This document shows positions 8,461 to 16,318 of a DNA stretch of 44,994 nucleotides, one piece after another. Every line of letters begins with the position of its first letter. The stretch's first letter is position 1. The position numbers were made by a program, and so were the translations under genes. The stretch is from Candidatus Cybelea septentrionalis (GTDB lineage: Bacteria; Vulcanimicrobiota; Vulcanimicrobiia; Vulcanimicrobiales; Vulcanimicrobiaceae). The stretch is taken from contig PMHJ01000033.1 of NCBI GenBank assembly GCA_003158175.1, positions 81,402 through 126,395 of the forward strand. The letters run 5' to 3'. The notes under the pieces are model-generated. The model worked only from the letters and a program-made list of their open reading frames with translations, was not told the origin of the DNA and did no database searches.

Positions 8461-9362
8461 TCGTAGATTACCGGATCGTCGACGTCTTCACCCAAACGCC
8501 GCTCGAAGGGAACGCGCTAGCCGTCTTCTACGACGCGACCGGCCTCGACGACGCAACGATGCAGAAGATTGCGCGTGAAACAAATCTCTCGGAGACGACG
8601 TTCGTCTTTCCGGCGCAGCGCCAAGAGTCTGCCGCGCAAGTTCGCATCTTCACGCCCATAAAAGAGATGATGTTCGCCGGACACCCGACCGTCGGAACGG
8701 CTTGGGTGTTGCGCGACGTCGGAAAGATTGCTAAAGATCGACGTCGTTTTGTGCTCGACGAGAACGTCGGGCCGGTCGACGTTCGCATCGACGACCAAGG
8801 CCTGATTTGGCTGCGCACGCCACCGATTCGCACGTCGCGCGACTACGATCCCGCGCTCTGCGCGGCAGCGATCGGCCTCGTACCCGGCGACGTGCTCGAC
8901 AGCGTGCCTTGCCAGAACGTCTCCGCCGGAAACCCCGCGGTTTTCATTCCGCTGCGCAACGAGGCGGCCGTCGACCGCGCGGAAGTCGACACCGTCGCGC
9001 TGCGCCGCCTCTTGGCTAACGAGCCCGAGCCGGCGTGCCTCTTCGTCTTTACACCGACCGCCCGGGGCGCCTATTCGCGGATGTTCGCTAACGATTTTGG
9101 GATCGTCGAGGATCCCGCAACCGGAAGCGCGACCGGTCCCCTCGCCGCTTTCATGATGGCGCATGGCCTGGCGCCCAGCGCCGACGGGACCCGATTCGTC
9201 AGCGAGCAAGGCACGAAGATGGGGCGCCGCAGCATTCTTCACGTTCTCATCGACGGCCAACGCGGCGAACGCGGCATCGAAATCGGCGGCCACGTTACGC
9301 CAGTTGCCAAAGCGACGCTGACGCTGACCTCGCAGGCGCGCAACGCGCCCGCTAATCCCTAA
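8457..9362 (+). CDS. PhzF-family isomerase/epimerase
   Basis: This 301-residue protein belongs to the PhzF/diaminopimelate-epimerase-like fold. Visible signatures are 'VDVFTQTPLEGNALAVF' at the N-terminus, 'NLSETTFVF' with the proposed catalytic Glu46, 'GHPTVGTAW' near residue 75, and 'EDPATGSATGPLAAF' in the second half. PhzF of Pseudomonas isomerises dihydro-hydroxyanthranilate in phenazine synthesis, but the family is broad and no other phenazine genes are present, so I do not infer phenazine production. It ends the three-gene overlapping run and its stop overlaps the convergent amidohydrolase stop. Confidence 0.93.
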   Translation: MIVDYRIVDVFTQTPLEGNALAVFYDATGLDDATMQKIARETNLSETTFVFPAQRQESAAQVRIFTPIKEMMFAGHPTVGTAWVLRDVGKIAKDRRRFVLDENVGPVDVRIDDQGLIWLRTPPIRTSRDYDPALCAAAIGLVPGDVLDSVPCQNVSAGNPAVFIPLRNEAAVDRAEVDTVALRRLLANEPEPACLFVFTPTARGAYSRMFANDFGIVEDPATGSATGPLAAFMMAHGLAPSADGTRFVSEQGTKMGRRSILHVLIDGQRGERGIEIGGHVTPVAKATLTLTSQARNAPANP

Positions 9363-11149
9363 TCGGGCACGCCGGCGGCTCGAACGATTTCTCCGCCGGT
9401 TACGGTATACGTGACGGTTGCGTCGAGAACGGCACCGTTGGCGAATCCCGTCACGTGCTCTTTGTCGACGACCGTTTCGCCGTTTGCGCTGCGGTCGACG
9501 ATCTCCACGTGTAGCTGCGGGTTGCTCGCGAAGAGGCTCTTGTAGGCTGACGCGATCGCGGCGCGATTTCTCACGTGCGTACCCGGACGTTGGACGACGG
9601 CATAGGTCGCGTACGTTTCCGCGAAGACCTGCGCGTCGTGATAGTTATAAGCGTTGACTTGACGCTGCACGATCTGCTCGGCCGTCTCATTCAAGATGGC
9701 GGCCGCGTCGAAGACCTTCCCGCCTTTGACGACGAACTTGACCGAGCCCAGCGCGGCGACGTCGTCGAGCGGATTGCCTTTCAAAATGGCCAGGTCGGCA
9801 AGCTTACCTCTTTCGATCGTTCCGAGGTCGCTCGACCGCGCCATCATCGCTGCGCCGCCGCGAGTGGCCGTCAGCAACACCTGCTTCGGCGAAAGTCCTG
9901 AGGCGACCATCTCGAGCGCCTCGTCGTAAAACGACGACGCATGCTGCGTGCCGATGTTTCCGGCATCGGTGCCGGCCGCGATGCGAATCCCCGCCTCGTG
10001 TACGCGTTTGAGATTGCGCATCGCCGCGTACGGCGGCTCCGTCGGCCGCATGGCGCGGATTCGCTCCAGCACGTCCGGCGGCAACGAGCTCTCGACGTCT
10101 TGCATATTGAAGAGCGTTCCGACGACGTCGGGGTTGGCGACACGCAGGTCGTTCGACGTAAGGTTCGGGGCGCCGTGGAAGGTGTAGCCGTAGTTCCCCA
10201 ACACGATGAGCGTCGGGCAGTAGATGATGTTGCGCGATCGCACGAGTTCCAGAAACGCATCGTCCACGTCGACGTCGAAGACGCTATGCGCGAGGATATC
10301 CGTGCCCGACTCGACGGCGAGCCGCGCCGTTTCAAGCTGCGTCGCATGGATAACGACGCGCGCACCGCGCGAATGCGCATATTCGATCGCCGCGCTCGCT
10401 ATCGGCTGGAACGCGGCGGCGGGCTGCTCCGGCGTCACGATCCACCAGAACTTCACGAAATCCGTTTGCGCGTTGATTTCGCGGTCGATTAATGCCCGCG
10501 CCGCCGCGATCGTGTCGATCTTCACGATCGGAGGATCGTTGAACGGATCGAGAATGCTGCGATCGACGCTCGAGATGAGCGGTCCGGCGACCATTACGCG
10601 CGGACTGAGGACCGTTTGTTGCGCCTGCGTGCGGACGTTGTAGTTCCAGAATGGTCCGCCGACGTCGACGACCGAAGTGATGCCGGCGCGCAGATAGCGC
10701 GCGAAAGTGTCCTGTAGGTTGTTGCGGATCCACTGGAGTTCGTCGGTATAGGGACGCACGGAGCGCAGATCGATTGCGTCGGGGCGCGTATAGAGGCCGC
10801 CCGATTGAAAGAAGTGGACGTGACTGTCGATCAGGCCGGGGATCGTAAAGAGGCCGGTCGCGTCGATCCGGAAGGCCGACGCCGGAATGGCGACGTTGCG
10901 CGCCGGCCCGATCGCTTCGATTCGCTCTCCGCGCATCAGGATCGTGGCGTCGGCTAGCGGCGTTAGATCGTCGCCGATCAGTGCGGTTGACCCAAAGATC
11001 GCCGTCGGGTCGCGGCCCGCGTTGAGCTCTTGCGCGGACGGCACCCCGCTGATCGAGGGCATGACCGGCAGCGCGCTCAGGGCTGCGAGGCCCTTGAGAA
11101 CTTGTGCGCGGGTCATCGAGTCGGTGAAGGGTGAATGGAAGAAGCACAT
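9359..11149 (-). CDS. secreted amidohydrolase with C-terminal NTF2-like domain
   Basis: The 596-residue protein is a metal-dependent amidohydrolase of the imidazolonepropionase/prolidase-like type. 'GLIDSHVHFF' gives the HxH metal ligands (His110, His112), 'TDFVKFWW' the probable bridging Lys, 'RVVIHATQ' and 'ILAHSVF' further His ligands, and 'AGTDAGN' the catalytic Asp. Residues about 485-596 ('ETAEQIVQRQVNAYNYHDAQ', 'NRAAIASAYKSLFA') form a SnoaL/NTF2-like domain, an unusual fusion. The export signal is best read from the second Met ('MTRAQVLKGLAALSALPV', start 11116); the ATG at 11149 lies 2 bases after the thioesterase stop with a GAGG sequence nearby, so translation may begin there. The substrate is unknown. 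Confidence 0.88.
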   Translation of the reverse strand: MCFFHSPFTDSMTRAQVLKGLAALSALPVMPSISGVPSAQELNAGRDPTAIFGSTALIGDDLTPLADATILMRGERIEAIGPARNVAIPASAFRIDATGLFTIPGLIDSHVHFFQSGGLYTRPDAIDLRSVRPYTDELQWIRNNLQDTFARYLRAGITSVVDVGGPFWNYNVRTQAQQTVLSPRVMVAGPLISSVDRSILDPFNDPPIVKIDTIAAARALIDREINAQTDFVKFWWIVTPEQPAAAFQPIASAAIEYAHSRGARVVIHATQLETARLAVESGTDILAHSVFDVDVDDAFLELVRSRNIIYCPTLIVLGNYGYTFHGAPNLTSNDLRVANPDVVGTLFNMQDVESSLPPDVLERIRAMRPTEPPYAAMRNLKRVHEAGIRIAAGTDAGNIGTQHASSFYDEALEMVASGLSPKQVLLTATRGGAAMMARSSDLGTIERGKLADLAILKGNPLDDVAALGSVKFVVKGGKVFDAAAILNETAEQIVQRQVNAYNYHDAQVFAETYATYAVVQRPGTHVRNRAAIASAYKSLFASNPQLHVEIVDRSANGETVVDKEHVTGFANGAVLDATVTYTVTGGEIVRAAGVPD

Positions 11150-11151
11150 CG

Positions 11152-11613
11152 TTAATCGAGCCTCATGTACGTCACTTGCGCGACGGCGACCAACACGCCG
11201 TCATCGCGCCAAAAATTGGAGGTTACGGGAATTAGTGTACGTCCCTGTTTGATCGCTTGCGCGAAGAGCCTAACGTCGCTGCGAGCGGGTGCGAGAAAGC
11301 GGATGTTCATGTCGGTCGTCGTGATGCGGCTCTCTGCGCCCCAGACGGTTAGGCTGACGATCGCGGCGGCGGAATCGGCGGCGGTCATCAGCATACCGCC
11401 GTGAAATGAGTCGAAGATACCGTCAAACTCCTTATTGCGAGCGACGGCGCAGTCGAACCAGCCGACGCCGAAGCGTGGCTGCGAGAAGCCTAGACTCTGG
11501 AAGATCGGAATCGATTGCATGCGTTCGCGAATCGCCTTTTCCAAATCCGCTTCCAGCGGCGGCAGTTCGCCGGAGCACGGCGCCATGAGCAACCCGGGTG
11601 CGAGAGGATTCAC
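11152..11613 (-). CDS. PaaI-type hotdog thioesterase
   Basis: This 153-residue protein has the hotdog-fold acyl-CoA thioesterase pattern. 'FDSFHGGMLMTAADSAAAI' (about residues 64-82) is the central-helix segment with the HGG motif, and 'TTDMNIRFLAPARSDVRLFA' is the following strand pair, both typical of PaaI-like enzymes. It probably hydrolyses an aromatic or acyl-CoA thioester in the cytoplasm; the substrate is not predictable. It lies 2 bases upstream of the amidohydrolase gene on the same strand, so the two are probably an operon. A shorter start at the second Met (about 11587) is possible. Confidence 0.87.
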   Translation of the reverse strand: MNPLAPGLLMAPCSGELPPLEADLEKAIRERMQSIPIFQSLGFSQPRFGVGWFDCAVARNKEFDGIFDSFHGGMLMTAADSAAAIVSLTVWGAESRITTTDMNIRFLAPARSDVRLFAQAIKQGRTLIPVTSNFWRDDGVLVAVAQVTYMRLD

Positions 11614-11736
11614 GATTCTCGGGAACGCTTAGGCTTCGGTTCGAGATCGCCTTGCTGACCGGGCGTTGAGATAACGTAAGGCGCGTACGCCGCGGCTCCG
11701 CGCAGTTTTGCCACGATGCCTATTTAGAGACTCCAC

Positions 11737-12165
11737 TCACCGAGCCTGCGGGAAGATCGCGGCCAGGGCTTTTCCGAGCAGAGCGATATCCGCACGTTCG
11801 TTGCCCGAGAGCAACCCGTCGATCAAGTCCAAGCGGGCCGCACGAGCTTTTTCCAGCGCTGCGGTACCCTTCGCCGTCGCTGCGACGATCGAGGAGCGCG
11901 CATCGTCGCGCGACGGAGCGAGGCGGACGTAGCCGTCGCGCCGCAACGCCGCAACGATGCGAGTCATCGTCGGCGGAGCCACCTGCTCGGCGTCGGCAAG
12001 TTGCCGGAGGTTGCTCGGGCCGCCGAAGACCAGCACCGAGAGCGCCGAGAGTTGGGCGGGACCAATCGCGTTCTGGCGATCTGCCTGTCTCGCGTGACGG
12101 AGCACGTGGATCGCAGCGGAGTGCAGTCGCTCCGCGACGCGCCGCCGCTCGTTACTGCGGGCCAT
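11737..12165 (-). CDS. MarR-family transcriptional regulator
   Basis: The 142-residue product is a winged-helix MarR protein. 'IGPAQLSALSVLVFGGPSNL' leads into the recognition region 'LADAEQVAPPTMTRIVAAL' and the wing 'GYVRLAPSRDDARSSIV', followed by the C-terminal dimerisation helices. I chose the ATG at 12165 because the longer frame to 12252 runs deep into the VOC gene, and the sequence before 'ARSNERRR' is not family-like. The start overlaps the VOC gene end by 14 bases, so it is translationally coupled. A perfect palindrome over the operon promoter is a good candidate for its own operator. Confidence 0.88.
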   Translation of the reverse strand: MARSNERRRVAERLHSAAIHVLRHARQADRQNAIGPAQLSALSVLVFGGPSNLRQLADAEQVAPPTMTRIVAALRRDGYVRLAPSRDDARSSIVAATAKGTAALEKARAARLDLIDGLLSGNERADIALLGKALAAIFPQAR

Positions 12166-12502
12166 AGAACGAGCAGTAGTGCCCGTCCGGATCTCTAAAG
12201 TTGACGGCCCAGTTCTGCGCATTGACCGGACGCGGCTCGTTGATAAAGGCAATGCGATCCTTTAGGGCCGCGTGAGTTCGACTGACGCTCGCAACGCCGA
12301 AAACGCATTCCTGCGTCGGGCCGGCGTCGCCGGCAGCAGCCAGCTCGCCGCTCAATGCCAGCGTCGTCTCTCCGGTCTCGAAAAACGCGAAGTTGTCGAA
12401 GCGGCCGCTCAGGCGAAGTCCAAGGATCTCGCCGTAAAACGCGACCGCGACATCTAGGTCGCTCGAACCAAGCATCACAAAGGCCAGAGTTGCATCACGC
12501 AT
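12152..12502 (-). CDS. VOC (glyoxalase/bleomycin-resistance fold) protein
   Basis: This 116-residue protein has a single vicinal-oxygen-chelate unit made of two beta-alpha-beta-beta-beta modules: 'FVMLGSSDLDVAVAFYGEIL' at the start and 'WAVNFRDPDGHYCSFYGPQ' at the end, the latter with the usual metal or ligand Glu position replaced by Ser/Tyr. Members bind or modify small toxic compounds, or act as dioxygenases. The activity here is unknown. It is the first gene of the VOC-MarR operon, with a good ribosome-binding site (GGAGG 7 bases before the ATG). MarR plus a small-molecule-binding neighbour suggests regulation by a xenobiotic or metabolite. Confidence 0.87.
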   Translation of the reverse strand: MRDATLAFVMLGSSDLDVAVAFYGEILGLRLSGRFDNFAFFETGETTLALSGELAAAGDAGPTQECVFGVASVSRTHAALKDRIAFINEPRPVNAQNWAVNFRDPDGHYCSFYGPQ

Positions 12503-12531
12503 TGGGGAGCCTCCGAGATCGGTTAGTTAGT

Positions 12532-12550
12532 TAGTTAGCTAAGCTAACTA
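12532..12550. promoter_or_regulatory. 19-bp perfect palindrome, candidate MarR operator
   Basis: The plus strand reads TAGTTAGCTAAGCTAACTA: two 9-base arms around a single central base. It overlaps the -10 box of the VOC-marR promoter and covers the likely transcription start. MarR dimers typically bind palindromes of this size. It also overlaps the stop codon of the nickel/cobalt permease gene and is flanked by four TTAG units (12523-12538), two of which overlap it. Confidence 0.65.
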
Positions 12551-13596
12551 TATGGCGTAGAGCCGGCACCTGTCAAGCCGATTCCCACGGGGAGTTCGTC
12601 GTAGCGGCGAAGCTTGTAGATCGCGGTCGACACTCCCCAGCTCACCAGAAACACCCCAACGATGATAAAGCCGAGCGTTCCGAAGTTGTCACTTAACGAG
12701 TTGACCGCGTCCCAGATTCCCCCGCTCAGCTGGAGCTGCGAGGCGATCACGCTCGCGGCTTCGATTGCGCCGATAATGAGCGCGACGAGCACCGAGACGA
12801 GCGTGATGACCATGTTATAGTACAGCTTTCGCATCGGTTTGATGAAGGCCCAGCCGTACGCACCGAGCATGAGGATGCCATCGGTGGTATCGAGCAGCGA
12901 CATTCCCGCCGTGAAGAGTAACGGAAAAATGAGGATGTCATAAACCGGAAGCCCCTTGCCGGCCTCGACCGCCGCGATGCCGAGCAGCCCGACTTCGGTC
13001 GCCGTATCGAATCCCAGGCCGAAGAGCAGGCCGATCGGATACATCTTCCAACTGTTGTCGACCAGCTTGAGCAGCGGCCGGAAAAAGCGTCCGATGAGGC
13101 CCCGCCCATCGAGCATTTCGTCGACGCCTCGATCGTCATAGGCTTCGCCCCGGCGCGCACCGCGAAACGCGCGAAAGATATCGAGCAGCACGATCAGATT
13201 GATCGCCGCGACGAGGAGTAGGAACGTGGCGGAAACACTCGTGCCGATCAGCTCGCCGGCGCGTTGCAGTGCGGGCAGCCGGTCTTTGACGATCGACGCA
13301 GCCGCGGCGATCCCCAGCGTTAGGGCGATTACGACGGTGGAATGCCCGAGCGAAAAAAAGAAGCCGACTCCTACCGGCCGCTTGCGATCCTGCATGAGCC
13401 TTCGCGTGACGTTGTCGATCGCCGAGATATGATCGGCATCGACGGCATGGCGCAGGCCAAACGTGTAGGCGAGCAGCGCCGTTCCCAGCAGCAGCGGATG
13501 CGATGCAAAGAGCCAGAACGCCAAGCCCCACGCCGCAAGGTTGAGGCCGATTAAGAAAGCGTAGAGGAAGTAGACTTTGTTGCGCAGCTCGTTCAT
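12544..13596 (-). CDS. NiCoT-family nickel/cobalt permease (HoxN/NixA type)
   Basis: This 350-residue inner-membrane protein transports Ni2+ and/or Co2+. The diagnostic NiCoT signature in transmembrane helix II is present as 'RHAVDADHI' (residues 49-57, with His50, Asp53 and His56), followed by 'FFFSLGHSTVV', a second family motif. About eight hydrophobic helices are visible. I start at the ATG at 13596 because it begins a normal family N-terminus ('MNELRNKVYFLYAFL') and overlaps the upstream TPR stop (ATGA); the frame extends to 13827 only inside the TPR gene. It is the last of five genes, and the operon starts with a second, unrelated Ni/Co transporter type. Confidence 0.93.
   Translation of the reverse strand: MNELRNKVYFLYAFLIGLNLAAWGLAFWLFASHPLLLGTALLAYTFGLRHAVDADHISAIDNVTRRLMQDRKRPVGVGFFFSLGHSTVVIALTLGIAAAASIVKDRLPALQRAGELIGTSVSATFLLLVAAINLIVLLDIFRAFRGARRGEAYDDRGVDEMLDGRGLIGRFFRPLLKLVDNSWKMYPIGLLFGLGFDTATEVGLLGIAAVEAGKGLPVYDILIFPLLFTAGMSLLDTTDGILMLGAYGWAFIKPMRKLYYNMVITLVSVLVALIIGAIEAASVIASQLQLSGGIWDAVNSLSDNFGTLGFIIVGVFLVSWGVSTAIYKLRRYDELPVGIGLTGAGSTPYS
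12547..12576 (-). promoter_or_regulatory. sigma70-like promoter of VOC-marR operon inside the 3' end of the Ni/Co permease gene
   Basis: On the minus strand a perfect TTGACA (12571-12576) is followed by 18 bases and TATAGT (12547-12552). The -35 lies within the last codons of the upstream nickel/cobalt permease gene, so this gives the VOC-marR pair its own promoter at the end of the Ni/Co operon. Confidence 0.68.
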
Positions 13597-14906
13597 TGCG
13601 AAATCCCGACGAGAATTCGGCGTGCGTCGTCGGCGTAGACCGGGTGGAACTGCGCATCGACGGCGAGCGCTGCCGAAAGCCGGCGCCGCGCCTCGCCGGC
13701 GTGGCCGGTATGCCAGGCGATGACGCCGCAATGATACTGCAGCTCGGGATCCTCCGTATCGTAACGCGCCGCGCGGACTGCGTAGACGCGCGCTTCCTGC
13801 CAGCGGCCCAGCGTGCCCAAGACCCACGCCATCGTGTCGTCCGCATAGATCTCGTTTCCACGTTTGGCGATGTCGGAGCGAGCCGCGGCCAAGGCGTCGT
13901 TCAAATGCTCGCGGTGTTCGGCATAGTAGATGGCCAAGAGCCGGTCGTTGATGCCCTGTACGTTGAAAAGCCGTTGCTCGGCGGCTATCAGCGCGTCCGT
14001 CCTGCTCGCGCCCTCATCGTCACCCAAAGCTCGCTGCGCATCGGCTTCATATCCCAACGCTTGCGGAAGCGGATAGAGATCGGCGCTACGGGTGGCCGCT
14101 GCCAGCGCACGCTGCCAGTCGTGGCGCGCGCGGTAGAACTTTGCTTGAAAGAGCAGTGCCATGGCATTGTCGGGAAAGATTCGAAGCGCTTCGGTAAACT
14201 CCGACGCGGCGGTCTCGCCGTCTCCGGCTTCGAATGCCAGCTGCGCGTCGCGAAGGTGGTACCAGGAGCGCGTGTAGGCAGATATGCTAATCATCCGGTC
14301 GACTTGTTGGGTCGCCTGAGCCATGACGACTCGCGCGCCGGTGAGATTGCCGGTCACTTCGTCGTAGCGCGCGCGAATCGACATCCACGTCGGATCGACG
14401 TCCGGACCGGCCGGATGCGCCAATATCTGCCGGGCCTCTTCGTAACGCCCGAGCTCCATGAGAATCGAAGCGCTCTGCGCGCGCGCGTCGTCGTTCGACG
14501 GATCGCCTTCCAAGGAGGCGCGTTCGGCTGCGAGCGCCGTCGGAAAGTGGTGGAAGATGATGTCGCTCGATGCAATGATGCCTAAGGCCTGGACGTTACC
14601 TTGCGGTTGCAATGATAGCGACCGGGCGGCCATCGCGCGTGCGCGCGTAACGTCGTTGAGGTCACCTGTCTCACGAAAGCGCTGCAAATATTCGCTCGCA
14701 AGCATTCGTTGCGTGATCTGATCGCTAGGGTCGCGGCGCACTTGCGCTTCGTCAAAGGCGATGAATCGGTCACGCTGCCGGTAGTCCAGCGAAACCGGGG
14801 CAGTTGGGATTCCGGTCGCTTGCGCTCGATGCGAAGCAAGCCAAGGCCACGCCGCCCCCAGGGCGGCCGCCGCGACGAGGGCGACGGCCGCCGTAGACAT
14901 CCTCAC
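13593..14906 (-). CDS. exported TPR-repeat protein
   Basis: The 437-residue protein begins with an export signal or single membrane anchor (hydrophobic 'AAVALVAAAALGAAWPWLA'). The rest is helical with tetratricopeptide features, for example 'LMELGRYEEARQILA', 'AFEAGDGETAASEFTEALRI' and 'AWHTGHAGEARRRLSAALAV'. Such domains mediate protein-protein contacts. It sits between the split DUF4331 genes and the NiCoT permease, with a 2-base gap upstream and a start/stop overlap downstream, so it probably belongs to the same functional module. TPR and DUF4331 proteins may form a periplasmic assembly, but this is inference. Confidence 0.83.
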   Translation of the reverse strand: MRMSTAAVALVAAAALGAAWPWLASHRAQATGIPTAPVSLDYRQRDRFIAFDEAQVRRDPSDQITQRMLASEYLQRFRETGDLNDVTRARAMAARSLSLQPQGNVQALGIIASSDIIFHHFPTALAAERASLEGDPSNDDARAQSASILMELGRYEEARQILAHPAGPDVDPTWMSIRARYDEVTGNLTGARVVMAQATQQVDRMISISAYTRSWYHLRDAQLAFEAGDGETAASEFTEALRIFPDNAMALLFQAKFYRARHDWQRALAAATRSADLYPLPQALGYEADAQRALGDDEGASRTDALIAAEQRLFNVQGINDRLLAIYYAEHREHLNDALAAARSDIAKRGNEIYADDTMAWVLGTLGRWQEARVYAVRAARYDTEDPELQYHCGVIAWHTGHAGEARRRLSAALAVDAQFHPVYADDARRILVGISQ

Positions 14907-14908
14907 GT

Positions 14909-15490
14909 TTAGAGGGGAGCCTGAACGTAGGGGAACGTGTCCGTGTTCGATTTATCGTACGCGACGTTGTCCGTGGTGAGACAGGGCACTTCCTTATGAT
15001 CGTCGGGGATCAGGCCAAGTGCCGAGAGCGTGTTTCCGAAGATGGCTCCAAGCGAGATATCGATGACATCATCGTCGAGGGCGCGCCCTCCCCATTTGCT
15101 GCCCGTCGCTCCGCCGGTTTCGTAGCCGAGGTACGACGCCGTCGTCGTGTCCTGAGAAAGGTCGGCCTTCATCACGTTGGGGTAGAGTATGGCTTGCAGC
15201 GTTTCGGCGTTTTGCTTGCTGCGGAACATCAGTGTGAACGACTTGATCTGTCCTTGCAGAACGGGGTCGGCGTACGGCTCCGCGCGATTGGTCTTGTTAT
15301 GGTCCTCGAAGAGCTCGAAGGCTTCTTTGACGGCTGGCCGTGATAGTAGCTCGATCTGCTTGAACGAACCCGCTGGCGCCGTCGTCGGGCCCGGGGGCGT
15401 GGGGCCTAAAACGTTATTCGAGTTGCAGCCGCCTATGATTGCCCCGGCGAGGATCGTAGCAATCAGCCCGAGTTTGAATTGTAGTGTCAT
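14909..15490 (-). CDS. lipoprotein resembling the C-terminal half of DUF4331
   Basis: The product has 193 residues with a lipoprotein signal ending 'AIIGGCNSN'. The mature part carries features I associate with the second half of DUF4331 proteins: 'GGRALDDDVIDISLGAIFGN' and a final 'TFPYVQAPL'. The neighbouring upstream gene holds the first half, so the domain seems to be made from two separately exported polypeptides, this one lipid-anchored. Function is unknown for DUF4331. The upstream ribosome-binding site is AGGAGAC-like just before the ATG at 15490. Gaps are 9 bases upstream and 2 bases downstream, so it is tightly operonic. Confidence 0.78.
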   Translation of the reverse strand: MTLQFKLGLIATILAGAIIGGCNSNNVLGPTPPGPTTAPAGSFKQIELLSRPAVKEAFELFEDHNKTNRAEPYADPVLQGQIKSFTLMFRSKQNAETLQAILYPNVMKADLSQDTTTASYLGYETGGATGSKWGGRALDDDVIDISLGAIFGNTLSALGLIPDDHKEVPCLTTDNVAYDKSNTDTFPYVQAPL

Positions 15491-15499
15491 GTTGTCTCC

Positions 15500-16318
15500 T
15501 TATTCCGATTGGCCGTTGGGCGTGCCGGTCGTGGCCCAGAGGCCGATGACGCCGGGCGATCCGCTCGGCGGGGCGAGCATTGCTTTGGGCATCTCGACGA
15601 CGATCGAGACGACGTCGTAGGGCGCCAAGAAGTCCTGCGGCTTCTTGATGACGCAGTGATTGGAGCCGGCCGTTCCATAGCTCACGCCGTTGAGGATAAT
15701 CTTTTGCGATTTGCTTGCGAAGCGGAACGACGAAGCGGTGGCCGGCGGCGTGTGCGGATGGTTCATGTAGTTGCGATCGGGAATGATTTTGAAGAACTGC
15801 GCGAGGTCGAAGAAGAACGGATCGCGCCGCGGGCCTACGAAGACCTGAATGCCGTGGCCTACCCTCGACGGCTTGTCGAATGAAAACGTGCCGGTCTTTG
15901 CGACGAGCGTGTTCGCCGTTCCGACTTCATTAGGCGCGGCCGGCCCGTAGAGCGTTATCTTCTGAGACGTTCCCGTCGAGTCCGCCATGAACTGAAGGAC
16001 GGTGTTCTCGGTAAACGAGCCCGACGAAACGCCGCTGTTGGCGACTTTGAACTGGTAGAGTACGTTGGGATCGAGGGCAATGCCGCCGAACATCCCCGAG
16101 GGAATGAGCGGGCGTACGTTCATGACGAGCACGACTCGCGCGGCGTTGTGCGGGTCGGGGAAGGCGAAGACGTCGGTGATGTCCGCGAGGGGGTTGGCGA
16201 CGACGGTCGGCGAGTCTTGATGGTCGGATCCCCGCACCGCTCTGACGGAATAGAGCGATACGGTGAAGGCGAACAAGAAAACCGCCGCCATCGTTACGAT
16301 GGGTCGAAACAGTTTCAT
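15500..16318 (-). CDS. secreted DUF4331 protein (N-terminal half)
   Basis: The 272-residue protein has an export signal ('VTMAAVFLFAFTVSLYSVRA') and then the characteristic DUF4331 opening 'GSDHQDSPTVVANPLADITD', followed by 'VFAFPDPHNAARVVLVMNV'. Typical DUF4331 proteins are considerably longer and continue into a second half that here is a separate gene. I place the start at 16318: AAAGGAGC lies 4 bases upstream (16323-16330) and the ATG overlaps the preceding stop (ATGA). Ligand and role are unknown. The context with two Ni/Co transporters suggests a periplasmic or surface role in metal handling, which is inference. Confidence 0.85.
   Translation of the reverse strand: MKLFRPIVTMAAVFLFAFTVSLYSVRAVRGSDHQDSPTVVANPLADITDVFAFPDPHNAARVVLVMNVRPLIPSGMFGGIALDPNVLYQFKVANSGVSSGSFTENTVLQFMADSTGTSQKITLYGPAAPNEVGTANTLVAKTGTFSFDKPSRVGHGIQVFVGPRRDPFFFDLAQFFKIIPDRNYMNHPHTPPATASSFRFASKSQKIILNGVSYGTAGSNHCVIKKPQDFLAPYDVVSIVVEMPKAMLAPPSGSPGVIGLWATTGTPNGQSE

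Noticed and set aside
8457..9362. PhzF as evidence for phenazine biosynthesis
   Set aside because: No other phz genes are present and PhzF-like proteins are widespread in organisms that make no phenazines.
12523..12538. Four tandem TTAG units as a phase-variable microsatellite
   Set aside because: Only four units, outside the VOC coding region; better seen as flanking and partly overlapping the MarR palindrome.
13596..14585. 329-codon plus-strand open frame opposite the TPR gene
   Set aside because: Low-complexity Arg-rich translation; the TPR gene on the other strand fits the operon spacing.
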